Numbered from the stretch's first letter, positions 34,200 to 44,031 are shown. The stretch is DNA of 64,000 nt from an uncultured Alistipes sp. (GCA_937911745.1 CALDPX010000058.1:62001-126000); one strand, 5' to 3'. Numbers and translations: made by a program. The notes: generated from the letters alone by a model not told the origin.

Positions 34200-36524
34200 A
34201 TGCTACAACGCATTATAATACTCGTTTTGCTGGCAACAATGCCTCTGATGTCGTCTGTGGCACAGGAACTGAGCGAGAGTTACTATCGCGAGAATCCTTC
34301 GTTGGTGGATTCTGATTTGTGGCTGAATAAGGATGACTATTATGCAATGCCACAAATACTCAACTCCCCATTCGAGCAGTATGCCCGTTGGGGATTTTCG
34401 TTTGTTTCCTATGCGTTTAGGGGTGAACAGAGCAACTCTCTTACTACCCGACTCGGAGCAATAGATGTTTTCTCGCCATTGGAACGCTATCCCAACTACA
34501 CGCTTCTCAATCTGCTCAGACGTATCCCCGCACACCGCACAGACCTGTGGAGCAACGCCCACTCCGAGTGGGGTGCCGATGTGCGTTCGGAGGTTTTTGG
34601 CACTTCGCCAAGTGCTCTTGCGGAACGTCATCGCCTGAGGCTACAACTCTCCTCGCGTTCCTATCGCTTGGGAAGTTATTTCTCTTCGGTGGGGAGGCTC
34701 GACAGCCTATGGCACTACTCGCTCTTGGTGGGAGGCAGATGGGGTCGTGACGGCAACATCGATGGTGTCTTTACCGAAGAGGAAAACATTTGGCTCTCGG
34801 CAGAGCGTGTGTGGGGAGATGGAGTCGAAAAACACCTGCAAATGGCACTTATGGTCGCCCCTGTGATGCGCTCGGGGCGTAGTTGGAACACCGAGGAAGT
34901 TTTTGCACTCTCGGGCAATAGACACTACAACTCCTATTGGGGCTATCAGCAGGGTAAGGTACGCTCTTCGCGCGTGAGAAGGGAGTGTGTGCCGATGATG
35001 TATGCTTCGTTCGACATAGACGACACATATTTACTTTCCAATCTAAACGTATCGGCATTGCTTAGTGTGGGGCGTAAGAGCCATACAACGCTCGATTGGT
35101 CGGATGCTCCCAATCCCCAGCCCGACTACTATCTCTACCTGCCGAGCGCTCAGAGCGATCCTAAGGTGGAACTGCTCGCCCGAGAGGTGTGGCTGAGGAA
35201 TGATGAGCAATATACACAAATAGATTGGCACGGACTCTACGGAGCCAACACGCTCTCTGTGACAGGTGCTCGCTATGCTCTCTTAGAGGATAGAGAGGAT
35301 GTTGCTTCGGCAATTGTGGATTGTTCTGTGGCACTGCTGGGGCATAACTCCTCGCGTTTGGGTGTTAGATTGTCACACCATGCAACCAACAATTACAATC
35401 TTCCTTCGGACCTTTTAGGGGCGCCGATTCTGGGTGAAGGTTTTGAGCTCTACGATTACTCGGTAGGGCGTTCCGCTTGGGATGTCTACTACACCTATCA
35501 AAGAGATACGGAGTGGGGTAATATCTCGCTTGCGGCAGAGGTGGGAGGCGAGAGTGTGGGCTATTACTCAAAGATAAGCGAACGCAAAGCCGCAGACAAT
35601 GGGTGGTCGTTGGATGCGGTTGCTCGTTGGAGCTATCCAATGGAGGGAGGTGTGGTAGTTGGCAGTAATCTTCGCTATGCTCGCGAGTCCGCATATTGGG
35701 AGGATAGGTTTGGGGCTGTCGAGGGCGCAATGACCATCAACCCATACTCGGGTATTACACACGATGGCTCTGCGGAGGTGTGGGCAAGAGGTATGGTGGG
35801 AGATGTCCTACTCCATTCCACGCTTTTTGCACGACTCAGAGGTGGTAGTAGCAGGGTTGAACATTTTTGGAACGACTTAGCAGGGTGCTATGTGGCATTG
35901 TTGGCGGGAGATATGAATACTTTGACCTATGGTTTGGAATTTACGCTTGACATACCCATTTCCAACTCTTTCCGAGCCACCTTCCACACCGCCCATCTCT
36001 CTTCCGGCTATCTTAATGATGCTGTGGGTGATGTGGTGTCGTTCGATGAGGGTAAACCACTGATTACTGCTACACCGCTGAGAATTAAGGGCAGGGCTGC
36101 GACCTCTTCGCCGCTCTCCTCGGCGGCTTTGGTGGTGCGCTATTCGGCTCCATACGGCTGGGTTGTGGGTGCCGAGTGGGCAATGGCTGCTCGAAGAAAT
36201 ATGGAACCTGCACTGTTTCTTTGTTCTGACTATGTGTTTGAATGTAACCTTTCAGACGAGGTGCGCACCACAATCACAACCTCACAAAGAATCGCCTCGG
36301 CTCAAATGGTCGACCTTTTTGCCTATCGTAATGTCGGTAATTTTACATTCTCCCTATCGATTAACAACATTCTAAATCTTACAAATGGCTACTACGATGG
36401 CTATCAGCCCTCTCGCCTGAGGGTTAGGGAGAGTGACTTGGTTATTGACTACTCTCTGCATGCTCCGCGCTATCAGCATATCTATCCTCGCTATTTTTTG
36501 ATGAGTGTTGCCTATGAATTCTAA
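34200..36524 (+). CDS. Outer-membrane beta-barrel protein, plug-less receptor-like
   Basis: 774 aa with signal peptide (LLATMPLMSSVAQ). The mature protein is barrel-like throughout, with strands such as SRSYRLGSYFSSVGRLDSLW, WNISLAAEV-like repeats, and a final FLMSVAYEF. There is no TonB box or plug. The C-terminal part (FTFSLSINNILNLTNGYYDG) resembles the last strands of TonB receptors. It overlaps the next gene by 11 bases and so is translationally tied to two DUF5689 lipoproteins, suggesting one outer-membrane complex with a barrel and two exposed or periplasmic lipoproteins. Confidence 0.7.
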   Translation: MLQRIIILVLLATMPLMSSVAQELSESYYRENPSLVDSDLWLNKDDYYAMPQILNSPFEQYARWGFSFVSYAFRGEQSNSLTTRLGAIDVFSPLERYPNYTLLNLLRRIPAHRTDLWSNAHSEWGADVRSEVFGTSPSALAERHRLRLQLSSRSYRLGSYFSSVGRLDSLWHYSLLVGGRWGRDGNIDGVFTEEENIWLSAERVWGDGVEKHLQMALMVAPVMRSGRSWNTEEVFALSGNRHYNSYWGYQQGKVRSSRVRRECVPMMYASFDIDDTYLLSNLNVSALLSVGRKSHTTLDWSDAPNPQPDYYLYLPSAQSDPKVELLAREVWLRNDEQYTQIDWHGLYGANTLSVTGARYALLEDREDVASAIVDCSVALLGHNSSRLGVRLSHHATNNYNLPSDLLGAPILGEGFELYDYSVGRSAWDVYYTYQRDTEWGNISLAAEVGGESVGYYSKISERKAADNGWSLDAVARWSYPMEGGVVVGSNLRYARESAYWEDRFGAVEGAMTINPYSGITHDGSAEVWARGMVGDVLLHSTLFARLRGGSSRVEHFWNDLAGCYVALLAGDMNTLTYGLEFTLDIPISNSFRATFHTAHLSSGYLNDAVGDVVSFDEGKPLITATPLRIKGRAATSSPLSSAALVVRYSAPYGWVVGAEWAMAARRNMEPALFLCSDYVFECNLSDEVRTTITTSQRIASAQMVDLFAYRNVGNFTFSLSINNILNLTNGYYDGYQPSRLRVRESDLVIDYSLHAPRYQHIYPRYFLMSVAYEF

Positions 36525-37287
36525 ACTGATACATATAACTCTTCCGCTACTTGTGATGATGTCTGTTGTGGGCTGCGGCTACGATAGGCATGAGGAGTGT
36601 TTGGTGGTGTTTGAGGGGGATACAAAATCGATTCAAATGAGACAACTTGCCCTTTTTGCCGACAGTGGCGACTTGCTGCCCGAAGGGAGTGTTGTTGGTG
36701 GCAGAGTTGTGGCAAACGACTCCTCGGGTAACATCTATCGCTCGATTGTTTTGGAGGACGAGGGGGTGGGTGTCGAGGTGAAACTTGCGCTCTACGATCT
36801 GTACGCACTCTTCCCTGTGGGGTGTTATGTGGCAGTACGTTGCGGAGGACTTGCCGTTGAATATATTGATGGTGCACTTGCCATTGGTAGGGCAGTGTAC
36901 GATTGGTCGGGAGGTGTTGTGGAACCTATTGCTCCTCGTAGTGAGGTGCTCTCGCGTGTGACGGTTACTGCCACTGGTGAGAGCCCCGAGGCTCTAAGGT
37001 GTGGGCTTGGAGAGTTGCAAGAGGCGCTCTGTGGCAGGCTTGTGGAAATAGGTGGCTTGCACTACGAGGGAGAGCCTACAACTTGGGGCTCGGCGGAGTA
37101 CGCAGGCTATGCAGACCGCACTCTCTTCGATGCCGAAGGCAATAGTATAGATGTGCGCACGAGCCACTATGCCGATTTCGCCTTGGAGCCAATACCGCAG
37201 GTAGAGATGACTATAAGAGGAATACTCTACAAAGAGAAGAATGGTTATGTAATGAAACTACGCGATGGGGAGGATGTTGTGTTGTAG
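36514..37287 (+). CDS. DUF5689-type lipoprotein, first of two
   Basis: 257 aa from the ATG at 36514, inside the end of the barrel gene. Lipobox MSVVGCGYDRH. Core with GSVVGGRVVANDSSGNIYRS and GVGVEVKLALYDLYALFPVG, the OB-like beta fold of DUF5689. A second half (EALCGRLVEIGGLHYEGEPT) repeats the theme. The domain is found in Bacteroidota surface or periplasmic lipoproteins; its ligand is not known to me. Confidence 0.75.
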   Translation: MNSKLIHITLPLLVMMSVVGCGYDRHEECLVVFEGDTKSIQMRQLALFADSGDLLPEGSVVGGRVVANDSSGNIYRSIVLEDEGVGVEVKLALYDLYALFPVGCYVAVRCGGLAVEYIDGALAIGRAVYDWSGGVVEPIAPRSEVLSRVTVTATGESPEALRCGLGELQEALCGRLVEIGGLHYEGEPTTWGSAEYAGYADRTLFDAEGNSIDVRTSHYADFALEPIPQVEMTIRGILYKEKNGYVMKLRDGEDVVL

Positions 37288-38053
37288 AGAATTGTGGAGG
37301 GCTTGGCAGGTGCTTTGCCTATTGCTTGCAACCCTGATTGTGGGTTGCAATCCCTACTCTGTACCCTCCAACCAGAGTGACCCCAACGAACATACCACAA
37401 TCCGCCACTTGACATCTCTCTATGAGGGCTATCCTCTACTGCTCACCCACAATCCCATCATAGAGGGTGTGGTTGTTAGTAACGACCGCTTTGGCGAGTT
37501 TCGCAATAAGGTCACAATTGAGGACTCTTCGGGAGGCATAACGATAATGGTGTCGAGCGATTCGCTCTATGTGCTCCACCGTGTGGGCGATGTGATTAGG
37601 GTGGAGTGCGGAGGTTTGACGTTGGGGAGTTATGGTGGTGCTGTACGACTTGGCGAGGGAGATTCGATGAAGGAAGTAGTGCCACTTGGTATTGTACGCT
37701 GGAAGGCACATTATAGCCAAGTAGGAAAGGTTGACACACTTCCATATAAGGAGTTGAGTATTGGCGAGTTGTCGGCAGAACACCTCTCCACACGCCTGCT
37801 ACTCCGAGGGGTGCGATTTGTTGAGGCGGGCGAAGCGTGGGCTCCCGAAAAGAGGGATACTACGCGCCACTTGGTAGATTGCAGGGTGGAGGGCGATACA
37901 CTTGCAGTACGCCTATCGGGTAAGAGCCATTTTGCCTCTACCTCCATCCCCGAGGGCGAATGTTCGCTCTTTGGAGTGCTCGACTATTTCCACGACCACT
38001 ACCAACTGCTGCTTGCCTCGCCCGAGGATGTGTTGGTACATAGCGAAAATTAA
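37265..38053 (+). CDS. DUF5689-type lipoprotein, second of two
   Basis: 262 aa; overlaps the previous gene by 23 bases. Two close ATGs (37265, 37274) are possible; both keep the lipobox LIVGCNPYS. EGVVVSNDRFGEFRNKVTIE and GGITIMVSSDSLYVLHRVGD mirror the first DUF5689 protein, so the pair arose by duplication, though identity is now low. Confidence 0.75.
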   Translation: MGRMLCCRELWRAWQVLCLLLATLIVGCNPYSVPSNQSDPNEHTTIRHLTSLYEGYPLLLTHNPIIEGVVVSNDRFGEFRNKVTIEDSSGGITIMVSSDSLYVLHRVGDVIRVECGGLTLGSYGGAVRLGEGDSMKEVVPLGIVRWKAHYSQVGKVDTLPYKELSIGELSAEHLSTRLLLRGVRFVEAGEAWAPEKRDTTRHLVDCRVEGDTLAVRLSGKSHFASTSIPEGECSLFGVLDYFHDHYQLLLASPEDVLVHSEN

Positions 38054-38062
38054 CTATCTTTG
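38033..38062 (+). promoter_or_regulatory. Promoter of obgE
   Basis: TTG at 38033-38035, 19-base spacer, TATCTTTG at 38055-38062, beginning right at the stop codon of the preceding gene. Confidence 0.7.
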
Positions 38063-38090
38063 TGCCCATAAAAATTAAGGAAATATAGGT

Positions 38091-39077
38091 ATGTCGAACT
38101 TTGTAGATTACGTCAAGATATTTTGTCGCTCGGGTGCTGGTGGCGCAGGTAGTGCACACTTCCGCAGGGAGAAATTTGTTGCCTACGGAGGTCCCGATGG
38201 TGGCGATGGCGGTGCGGGAGGTAGTGTCATCCTGCGTGGCAATAGCCAGTATTGGACCCTCATACACCTCAAATATGCCCGCCACGTCTTTGCCCAGAAT
38301 GGCGAGGCTGGTGGTGGCTCGCGAATGTCGGGCAAGACGGCTGCCGACCAGATTATCGAGGTGCCCCTCGGTACGGTTGCACGCAATGCCGAGACGGGCG
38401 AGATTGTGGGCGAGGTTACGGCCCACGGCGAGGAACTCGTACTGCTCAAAGGCGGTAGAGGTGGCTTGGGCAATTGGCACTTCAAGACCGCTACCAATCA
38501 GGCTCCACGCTACGCTCAGCCCGGCGAGGAGGGACAGGAGGGTGCCTTCATCCTCGAACTGAAAGTCTTGGCAGATGTGGGCTTGGTAGGCTTCCCCAAT
38601 GCGGGTAAATCCACCCTGCTGAGCGTTGTTTCGGCTGCTAAACCCAAAATTGCAAACTACGCCTTCACGACCTTGGAGCCCAACCTCGGCATTGTTGAGG
38701 TTAGGGACTCACACTCGTTTGTTATGGCAGATATCCCCGGCATTATCGAGGGCGCACACGAGGGTAAAGGCTTGGGTATGCGCTTTTTGCGCCACATTGA
38801 GCGCAACTCCGTTCTGCTCTTTATGGTTCCTGCCGACTCGGACGATATTGCCCGCGAATATGAGATTTTGTTGGGCGAACTAAGGGAGTACAACCCCGAA
38901 CTGCTGGATAAGGAGCGACTATTGGCAATCACTAAGTGCGATATGGTCGACCAGGAGATTATCGACCACCTCCGTACCACACTTCCCGAGGGTATTCCTG
39001 CCTATTTCATCTCCTCGGTGGCGATGCAGGGCATTGTGGAACTGAAAGATGCACTGTGGAATGTCCTGAACTCTTAG
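38091..39077 (+). CDS. obgE: GTPase Obg/CgtA
   Basis: 328 aa. The Gly-rich Obg domain (GAGGAGSAHFRREKFVAYGG, GRGGLGNWHFKT) covers residues 1-158. The G domain has G1 GFPNAGKSTLL near 166, switch G2 YAFTTLEPNLG, G3 DIPGIIEGAHEGKGLG, and G4 TKCDM. The extra C-terminal domain of some species is absent. Obg acts in late 50S assembly and stress control. Two strong terminators follow. Confidence 0.96.
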   Translation: MSNFVDYVKIFCRSGAGGAGSAHFRREKFVAYGGPDGGDGGAGGSVILRGNSQYWTLIHLKYARHVFAQNGEAGGGSRMSGKTAADQIIEVPLGTVARNAETGEIVGEVTAHGEELVLLKGGRGGLGNWHFKTATNQAPRYAQPGEEGQEGAFILELKVLADVGLVGFPNAGKSTLLSVVSAAKPKIANYAFTTLEPNLGIVEVRDSHSFVMADIPGIIEGAHEGKGLGMRFLRHIERNSVLLFMVPADSDDIAREYEILLGELREYNPELLDKERLLAITKCDMVDQEIIDHLRTTLPEGIPAYFISSVAMQGIVELKDALWNVLNS

Positions 39078-39115
39078 GATTTACCACCCTCCAAAGTGCC
39101 TACCAATAACTACCT

Positions 39116-39170
39116 CCTCCCCTCATTCACGGGTGTCTTTTTCAATACCCGTGAATGAGGGGAGGGGTTT
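39116..39170 (+). terminator. Terminator behind obgE, 19-bp perfect stem
   Basis: 39116-39134 pairs without mismatch with 39147-39165 (CCTCCCCTCATTCACGGGT arms), followed by ggttttct. Confidence 0.85.
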
Positions 39171-39223
39171 TCTGTGGGACTGGGGTTTTCTCAGGATTTT
39201 TCCATTGGCACTCCCGTAATGGT

Positions 39224-39265
39224 TTTCGGGCGCACCAAAAAAGGTGCGCCCGAAACATTTTTAGT
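39224..39265 (+). terminator. Second intrinsic terminator before valS
   Basis: TTTCGGGCGCACC (39224-39236), six-A loop, GGTGCGCCCGAAA (39243-39255), then catttttag. Confidence 0.9.
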
Positions 39266-39297
39266 TTATTGTTTAATGTTAGACCTACACAAAGGAA

Positions 39298-39327
39298 TTG
39301 GAAATCCAATTCTTTTGTGTATATTTG
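39298..39327 (+). promoter_or_regulatory. Promoter of valS
   Basis: TTG at 39298-39300, 19-base spacer, TATATTTG at 39320-39327. Confidence 0.7.
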
Positions 39328-39369
39328 TAAGTTGTTCCGCATAGAAACGAATAAATAATATATAAAACT

Positions 39370-42000
39370 ATGAAACTTGCTGACAAATACGCACCACAAG
39401 AGATTGAACAGAAGTGGTATGACTACTGGATGAAACACAATATGTTCCACTCCGAGCCCGACCAGAGGGAGCCTTACACCATCGTCATCCCCCCACCAAA
39501 TGTGACAGGTATGCTCCATATGGGACATATGCTCAACAATACGCTCCAAGATGTGCTGGTGCGCCGTGCTCGTATGCAGGGTAAGAACGCCTGCTGGGTG
39601 CCCGGTACCGACCACGCATCCATCGCTACGGAGGCTAAGGTGGTGGCTAAACTCAAAGCCGAGGGTATCGAAAAGAGCGACCTCACGCGCGAGGAGTTCC
39701 TCAAACACGCTTGGGAGTGGAAAGAGAAACACGGTGGCATCATCCTCCAACAACTCCGCAAACTCGGTGCTTCGTGCGATTGGGACCGCACCTGCTTCAC
39801 TATGGATGAGCCCCGCAGCGAGAGTGTCTTGAAGGTATTTGTCGACCTCTACAATAAGGGCAAAATTTATCGTGGTGTGAGGATGGTCAATTGGGACCCC
39901 TCGGCACAGACAGCCCTCTCGGACGAGGAGGTTATCTACAAGGAGTCGCAGGGTAAGTTCTACTACTTGCGCTACAAGGTGGAGGGCTCGGACAAGGCTC
40001 TCATCGTGGCTACCACACGTCCCGAGACCATCTTGGGCGACTCGGCAGTCTGCGTAAACCCCAACGACCCCCGCTATCAAGACCTTCCCGCAGATGCAAG
40101 GGTTATCGTTCCTCTGGTGGGACGTTCGGTGCCCGTAATCAGGGACGAGTATGTCGATATCGAGTTCGGTACGGGTGCGCTGAAAGTAACCCCTGCACAC
40201 GATGTGAACGACTATATGCTTGGCGAAAAATATGGTCTTGAAACCATCGACATCTTCAATCCCGATGGCACCATCAACGACAAGGTGGGTTTGTATGTCG
40301 GTATGGACCGCTTCGAGTGCCGCAAGGTCATCGAGGGCGACTTGGAGGCAGCAGGTTTGTTGGAGAAGACCGAGGCTTACACCAACAACGTAGGTTACTC
40401 GGAGCGCACGGGTGTGGCTATCGAGCCTAAACTCTCGATGCAGTGGTTCCTCTCGATGCAGGAACTCGCCGAGCCCGCAACTCGTGCCGTAATGGAGGAT
40501 GTTATCAAATTCGTACCCGAGAAATACAAAAACACCTACCGCCACTGGATGGAGAACATCAAGGATTGGTGTATCTCGCGCCAACTCTGGTGGGGTCACC
40601 GCATCCCTGCGTGGTATCTGCCCAAGGGAGGCTTTGTGGTAGCCGAGAACGAGCAGGAGGCTCTCCGTCTGGCTCGCGAGAAGGTGGGCGATGAGAACTT
40701 GCAACTTGACGACCTTCGTCAGGAGGAGGATGTGCTCGACACTTGGTTTAGTTCGTGGCTCTGGCCCATCAGTGTCTTTGACGGCATCCGCAACCCCGAG
40801 AATGAGGAGATAAAGTACTACTACCCCACAAACGACCTTATTACCGGTCCCGACATCATCTTCTTCTGGGTAGCGAGGATGATTATGGCAGGCTACGAGT
40901 GGCGAGGCGAAAAACCCTTCAACCACGTCTACTTCACAGGTATCGTGCGCGACAAACTCGGCAGAAAGATGTCCAAACAACTCGGCAACTCGCCCGACCC
41001 GCTGGATCTGATGGCTCAGTATGGTGCTGATGGTGTGAGAGTTGCACTAATGCTCTGCACCTCGGCAGGTAACGACCTTATGTTCGATGAGTCGCTCTGT
41101 GAGCAGGGACGTAACTTCTGCAACAAAATCTGGAACGCCTATCGTCTGTTGGGCACTTGGAGTGTGGATGAGGCAGCACCCCAGCCCGAGCACAGCAGGA
41201 AGGCTATCGAGTGGTTTGAGTCGGTGCTGAACAAGACCACCCGTGAGATTAACGATCACTTCGAGGCTTACCGCATCTCGGATGCTATGATGGCTGCTTA
41301 TCGCCTCTTCTGGGACGATTTCAGTGGCTGGTATTTGGAGATGGTAAAACCCGCCTACGGCTCGCCTGCCGACCGAGCAACCGTGGAGGCAACCAAAGGC
41401 TTCTTTGAGCGACTGATGAAGATGCTCCATCCCTTTATGCCCTTCGTTACCGAGGAACTCTGGCAGCACATTGCGGAGCGCACTGAGGGCGAGAGTATTA
41501 TGCTGAGCCTCTTTGAGGAGCCCAAAGCCTATGACGAAAAAATGCTCGCCGAGGTGGATTTGGCACGCGAGGTCGTAAGCAACATCCGCAACATCCGCGC
41601 ACAGAAGAATATCCCCAACAAGGAGAAGGTGGCTTTGGAGGTTATCGCTGACGAGAACTACCACCCCGCATACAACTGCCTTGTGGAGAAGATGGCAAAC
41701 CTCTCGGAGATTAGGGAGGTGGGCGAGAAGAACCCCACAGCCGCAGCCTTCATTGTCAAGACCACTCAGTATTTCGTTCCTATGAGCGAGAATATCAACG
41801 TGGAGGAGGAGTTGGAGAAGATGCACAAGGAACTTGCGTACTTTGAGGGCTTCCTCCGTACGGTTATGGGCAAACTCTCCAACGAGAGGTTTGTGGCTAA
41901 CGCGCCCGCAGCCGTTGTGGAGAATGAAAGGAATAAACAGCGTGATGCGGAGGCAAAGATTGCCGCACTGAAAGAGCGAATTAACGCTCTGGCGAATTGA
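39370..42000 (+). CDS. valS: Valyl-tRNA synthetase
   Basis: 876 aa class I synthetase. HIGH motif as PPNVTGMLHMGHMLN near 42, editing domain with ATTRPETILGDSAVCV and the DVNDYMLGEKYGL segment, KMSKS motif as GRKMSKQLGNSPDP near 533, anticodon-binding helical domain, and a C-terminal coiled coil (ELEKMHKELAYFEGFLRTV). It charges tRNA-Val. The stop codon TGA is the first one supplied by an AATTGAG heptad run that starts at the last Asn codon. Confidence 0.98.
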   Translation: MKLADKYAPQEIEQKWYDYWMKHNMFHSEPDQREPYTIVIPPPNVTGMLHMGHMLNNTLQDVLVRRARMQGKNACWVPGTDHASIATEAKVVAKLKAEGIEKSDLTREEFLKHAWEWKEKHGGIILQQLRKLGASCDWDRTCFTMDEPRSESVLKVFVDLYNKGKIYRGVRMVNWDPSAQTALSDEEVIYKESQGKFYYLRYKVEGSDKALIVATTRPETILGDSAVCVNPNDPRYQDLPADARVIVPLVGRSVPVIRDEYVDIEFGTGALKVTPAHDVNDYMLGEKYGLETIDIFNPDGTINDKVGLYVGMDRFECRKVIEGDLEAAGLLEKTEAYTNNVGYSERTGVAIEPKLSMQWFLSMQELAEPATRAVMEDVIKFVPEKYKNTYRHWMENIKDWCISRQLWWGHRIPAWYLPKGGFVVAENEQEALRLAREKVGDENLQLDDLRQEEDVLDTWFSSWLWPISVFDGIRNPENEEIKYYYPTNDLITGPDIIFFWVARMIMAGYEWRGEKPFNHVYFTGIVRDKLGRKMSKQLGNSPDPLDLMAQYGADGVRVALMLCTSAGNDLMFDESLCEQGRNFCNKIWNAYRLLGTWSVDEAAPQPEHSRKAIEWFESVLNKTTREINDHFEAYRISDAMMAAYRLFWDDFSGWYLEMVKPAYGSPADRATVEATKGFFERLMKMLHPFMPFVTEELWQHIAERTEGESIMLSLFEEPKAYDEKMLAEVDLAREVVSNIRNIRAQKNIPNKEKVALEVIADENYHPAYNCLVEKMANLSEIREVGEKNPTAAAFIVKTTQYFVPMSENINVEEELEKMHKELAYFEGFLRTVMGKLSNERFVANAPAAVVENERNKQRDAEAKIAALKERINALAN

Positions 42001-42022
42001 GAATTGAGAATTGAGAATTGAA
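41994..42022 (+). repeat. 7-bp tandem repeat AATTGAG linking valS and the TPR gene
   Basis: Four units carry both the valS stop codon and the TTG start of the next gene; nothing else separates the two genes. Confidence 0.9.
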
Positions 42023-43964
42023 AAGACTTGTAGTTATACTTGCCGCTTTGTTGACATTGTGCGTGGGTGAGAGCTACGCGCAGTACAACAAACGCTACAT
42101 CGCTTGGGCGAGCAGGAATATGCTCGCCTCGGATAACTACAAGGATGCTATCGACATTCTCAATGTGCTGATTCGCTCCGATAAGGAGTCCTACGAGGCG
42201 TACTACCTTAGGGGCTATGCCAAGTTGGGCTTGGGCGACCTTGTGGGTGCCGAGGTGGATCTTTCGAGGGCTATCGAGATAAATCCCGTCTATACCGAGG
42301 CGTTTCACTATCGTGGCATCGTCAATGCCGAGATGGGCAACTACGAGGATGCCGTGAGGGACCTCTCGACAGCCATCGAACTGCGTCCCGACATTGTGGG
42401 GTCGTACTATTCGAGGGGCGTGACGCACCTGAGGAATAAGCAGTGGGTGAAATCGCTTGTGGATTTCGATATGGTTTTGCGCTTTACGGACAAGGATGCG
42501 CAGACACACATCAACCGAGGTATAGCACTGCTTGGTGCACGCGATACGCTCGGTGCTCACGAGAGTTTCGATAAGGCAATACGCACCAACCGCGACTACA
42601 CCGAGGGCTACAATCAGAAGGCTCTGCTGCTGATGCAGGAGGAAAAGAACAAGGAGGCTCTTGTGATGTTCGATAAGGCGATAGAGTGCGACAGCACCTA
42701 CCTGCAACCCATCTTCAACCGAGGCATTGTCTACTGCAACTTGGAGCAGTACGATAAGGCGGCAGAGGATTTTGAGCGTGTGTTGGAGATAGACCCTTAC
42801 GTTACGGGCGCATATTTCAACCTTGCCATCATCTACTCCATAGAGCGCGACTTCCCGAGGGCTCTCGACTACTACAATAAGGTGGTGGAGCACGCACCTG
42901 AGAATGTCAAGGGTTACTACAATCGTGCGGGAGTGCTGATGGCTATGGATAGGGATATGGAGGCGCTGGGCGACTACTCGAAAGCCATAGAACTCTATCC
43001 CGACTTTGCGGGTGCCTATCTGCAAAGGGCAGAGGTTAAGGATAAGATACGCGACTTGGCAGGTGCTTCGCGCGACAGGGCTATTGCCGAGCGTAAGATT
43101 GCCGAGTATGAGGCTCGCTTGGAGGAGGACCCCGATGGAATGATGCTCTATGCCGACACCTCGCGCAGATTTAACCAACTTGTGTCGTTCGAGTCGAGGC
43201 TTGCCGAGCGCAAACTCGCCTCCGAGAGCGCATCGGATGCCACACTGAGGGACCTCTTCTGCTGGAAACCCTCAGCCCCCGAAGCAACCTCTGAACACCA
43301 CTACTATACACCCCTTATCAACGAGGCACCGGTGGCTGCCGAGGGTAATATATCGTTCTCCTCCGCTCCCACCACTCTCTCCGAGGAGGAGGTGGCGGCA
43401 CTCAACAGCGAGTATGAAGCACACGCCTACGAGAGTGTGGAGTCGCTCTTCCGCTACTCCATATCGCAACTCGCTATGAGGCAATATACCTCGGCACTTG
43501 GACTCCTCTCGGAGGCTATACGCCTTGCGCCCGAGGATGCTATGCTCTATCTCAATAGGGGTGTTGCAAGGGCTCAGATGATAGACTTTATATCGTCTGT
43601 GGGACTCTCGGAGCGCATATCCTTAGACTCGGATATGGCTCTACGCTCCACATCTAAGCGCACCTACAACTACAACGACGCCATTGCCGACCTTTCGCGG
43701 GCTGCTGAACTCGCCCCCGAGGTGGCATATATATACTATAATAGGGGTAACCTCTATGCGCTCTCGGGCGATATGCCCGCAGCCTATGAGGACTACACAA
43801 AGGCTCTCTCGCTTGCCCCCTACCTTGCCGAGGCATACTTCAACCGAGGACTTGTGCAACTCTATATGAAGGATACTCAGAAGGGTATGATGGACCTCAG
43901 CAAGGCTGGCGAGTTGGGTATTAAGGAGTCTTACGGTATTCTTAAACGATACCAAAAGAATTGA
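42018..43964 (+). CDS. Secreted tetratricopeptide-repeat protein
   Basis: 648 aa. The start is TTG at 42018, inside a heptad repeat; it is chosen because a complete signal peptide (KRLVVILAALLTLCVGESYA) begins there and the first ATG (near 42118) would remove it. About ten TPR units (AYYLRGYAKLGLGDLVGAEV, AIELRPDIVGSYYSRGVTHL, AYEDYTKALSLAPYLAEAYF) are split by an acidic Ser-rich insert near 395-470. Likely a periplasmic scaffold. Function unknown. Confidence 0.8.
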   Translation: MKRLVVILAALLTLCVGESYAQYNKRYIAWASRNMLASDNYKDAIDILNVLIRSDKESYEAYYLRGYAKLGLGDLVGAEVDLSRAIEINPVYTEAFHYRGIVNAEMGNYEDAVRDLSTAIELRPDIVGSYYSRGVTHLRNKQWVKSLVDFDMVLRFTDKDAQTHINRGIALLGARDTLGAHESFDKAIRTNRDYTEGYNQKALLLMQEEKNKEALVMFDKAIECDSTYLQPIFNRGIVYCNLEQYDKAAEDFERVLEIDPYVTGAYFNLAIIYSIERDFPRALDYYNKVVEHAPENVKGYYNRAGVLMAMDRDMEALGDYSKAIELYPDFAGAYLQRAEVKDKIRDLAGASRDRAIAERKIAEYEARLEEDPDGMMLYADTSRRFNQLVSFESRLAERKLASESASDATLRDLFCWKPSAPEATSEHHYYTPLINEAPVAAEGNISFSSAPTTLSEEEVAALNSEYEAHAYESVESLFRYSISQLAMRQYTSALGLLSEAIRLAPEDAMLYLNRGVARAQMIDFISSVGLSERISLDSDMALRSTSKRTYNYNDAIADLSRAAELAPEVAYIYYNRGNLYALSGDMPAAYEDYTKALSLAPYLAEAYFNRGLVQLYMKDTQKGMMDLSKAGELGIKESYGILKRYQKN

Positions 43965-43978
43965 GTGGTCAGTAGTTA

Positions 43979-44031
43979 GCGATACGAAGTATCGCATAAA
44001 AATTTTTGGGCGACTTTTTATAAAAAGTCGC
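43979..44031 (+). repeat. Double-hairpin leader element, copy before the MFS gene
   Basis: GCGATAC-gaa-GTATCGC (43979-43995), then the 22-base palindrome (44010-44031) as before nusA. Confidence 0.8.
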
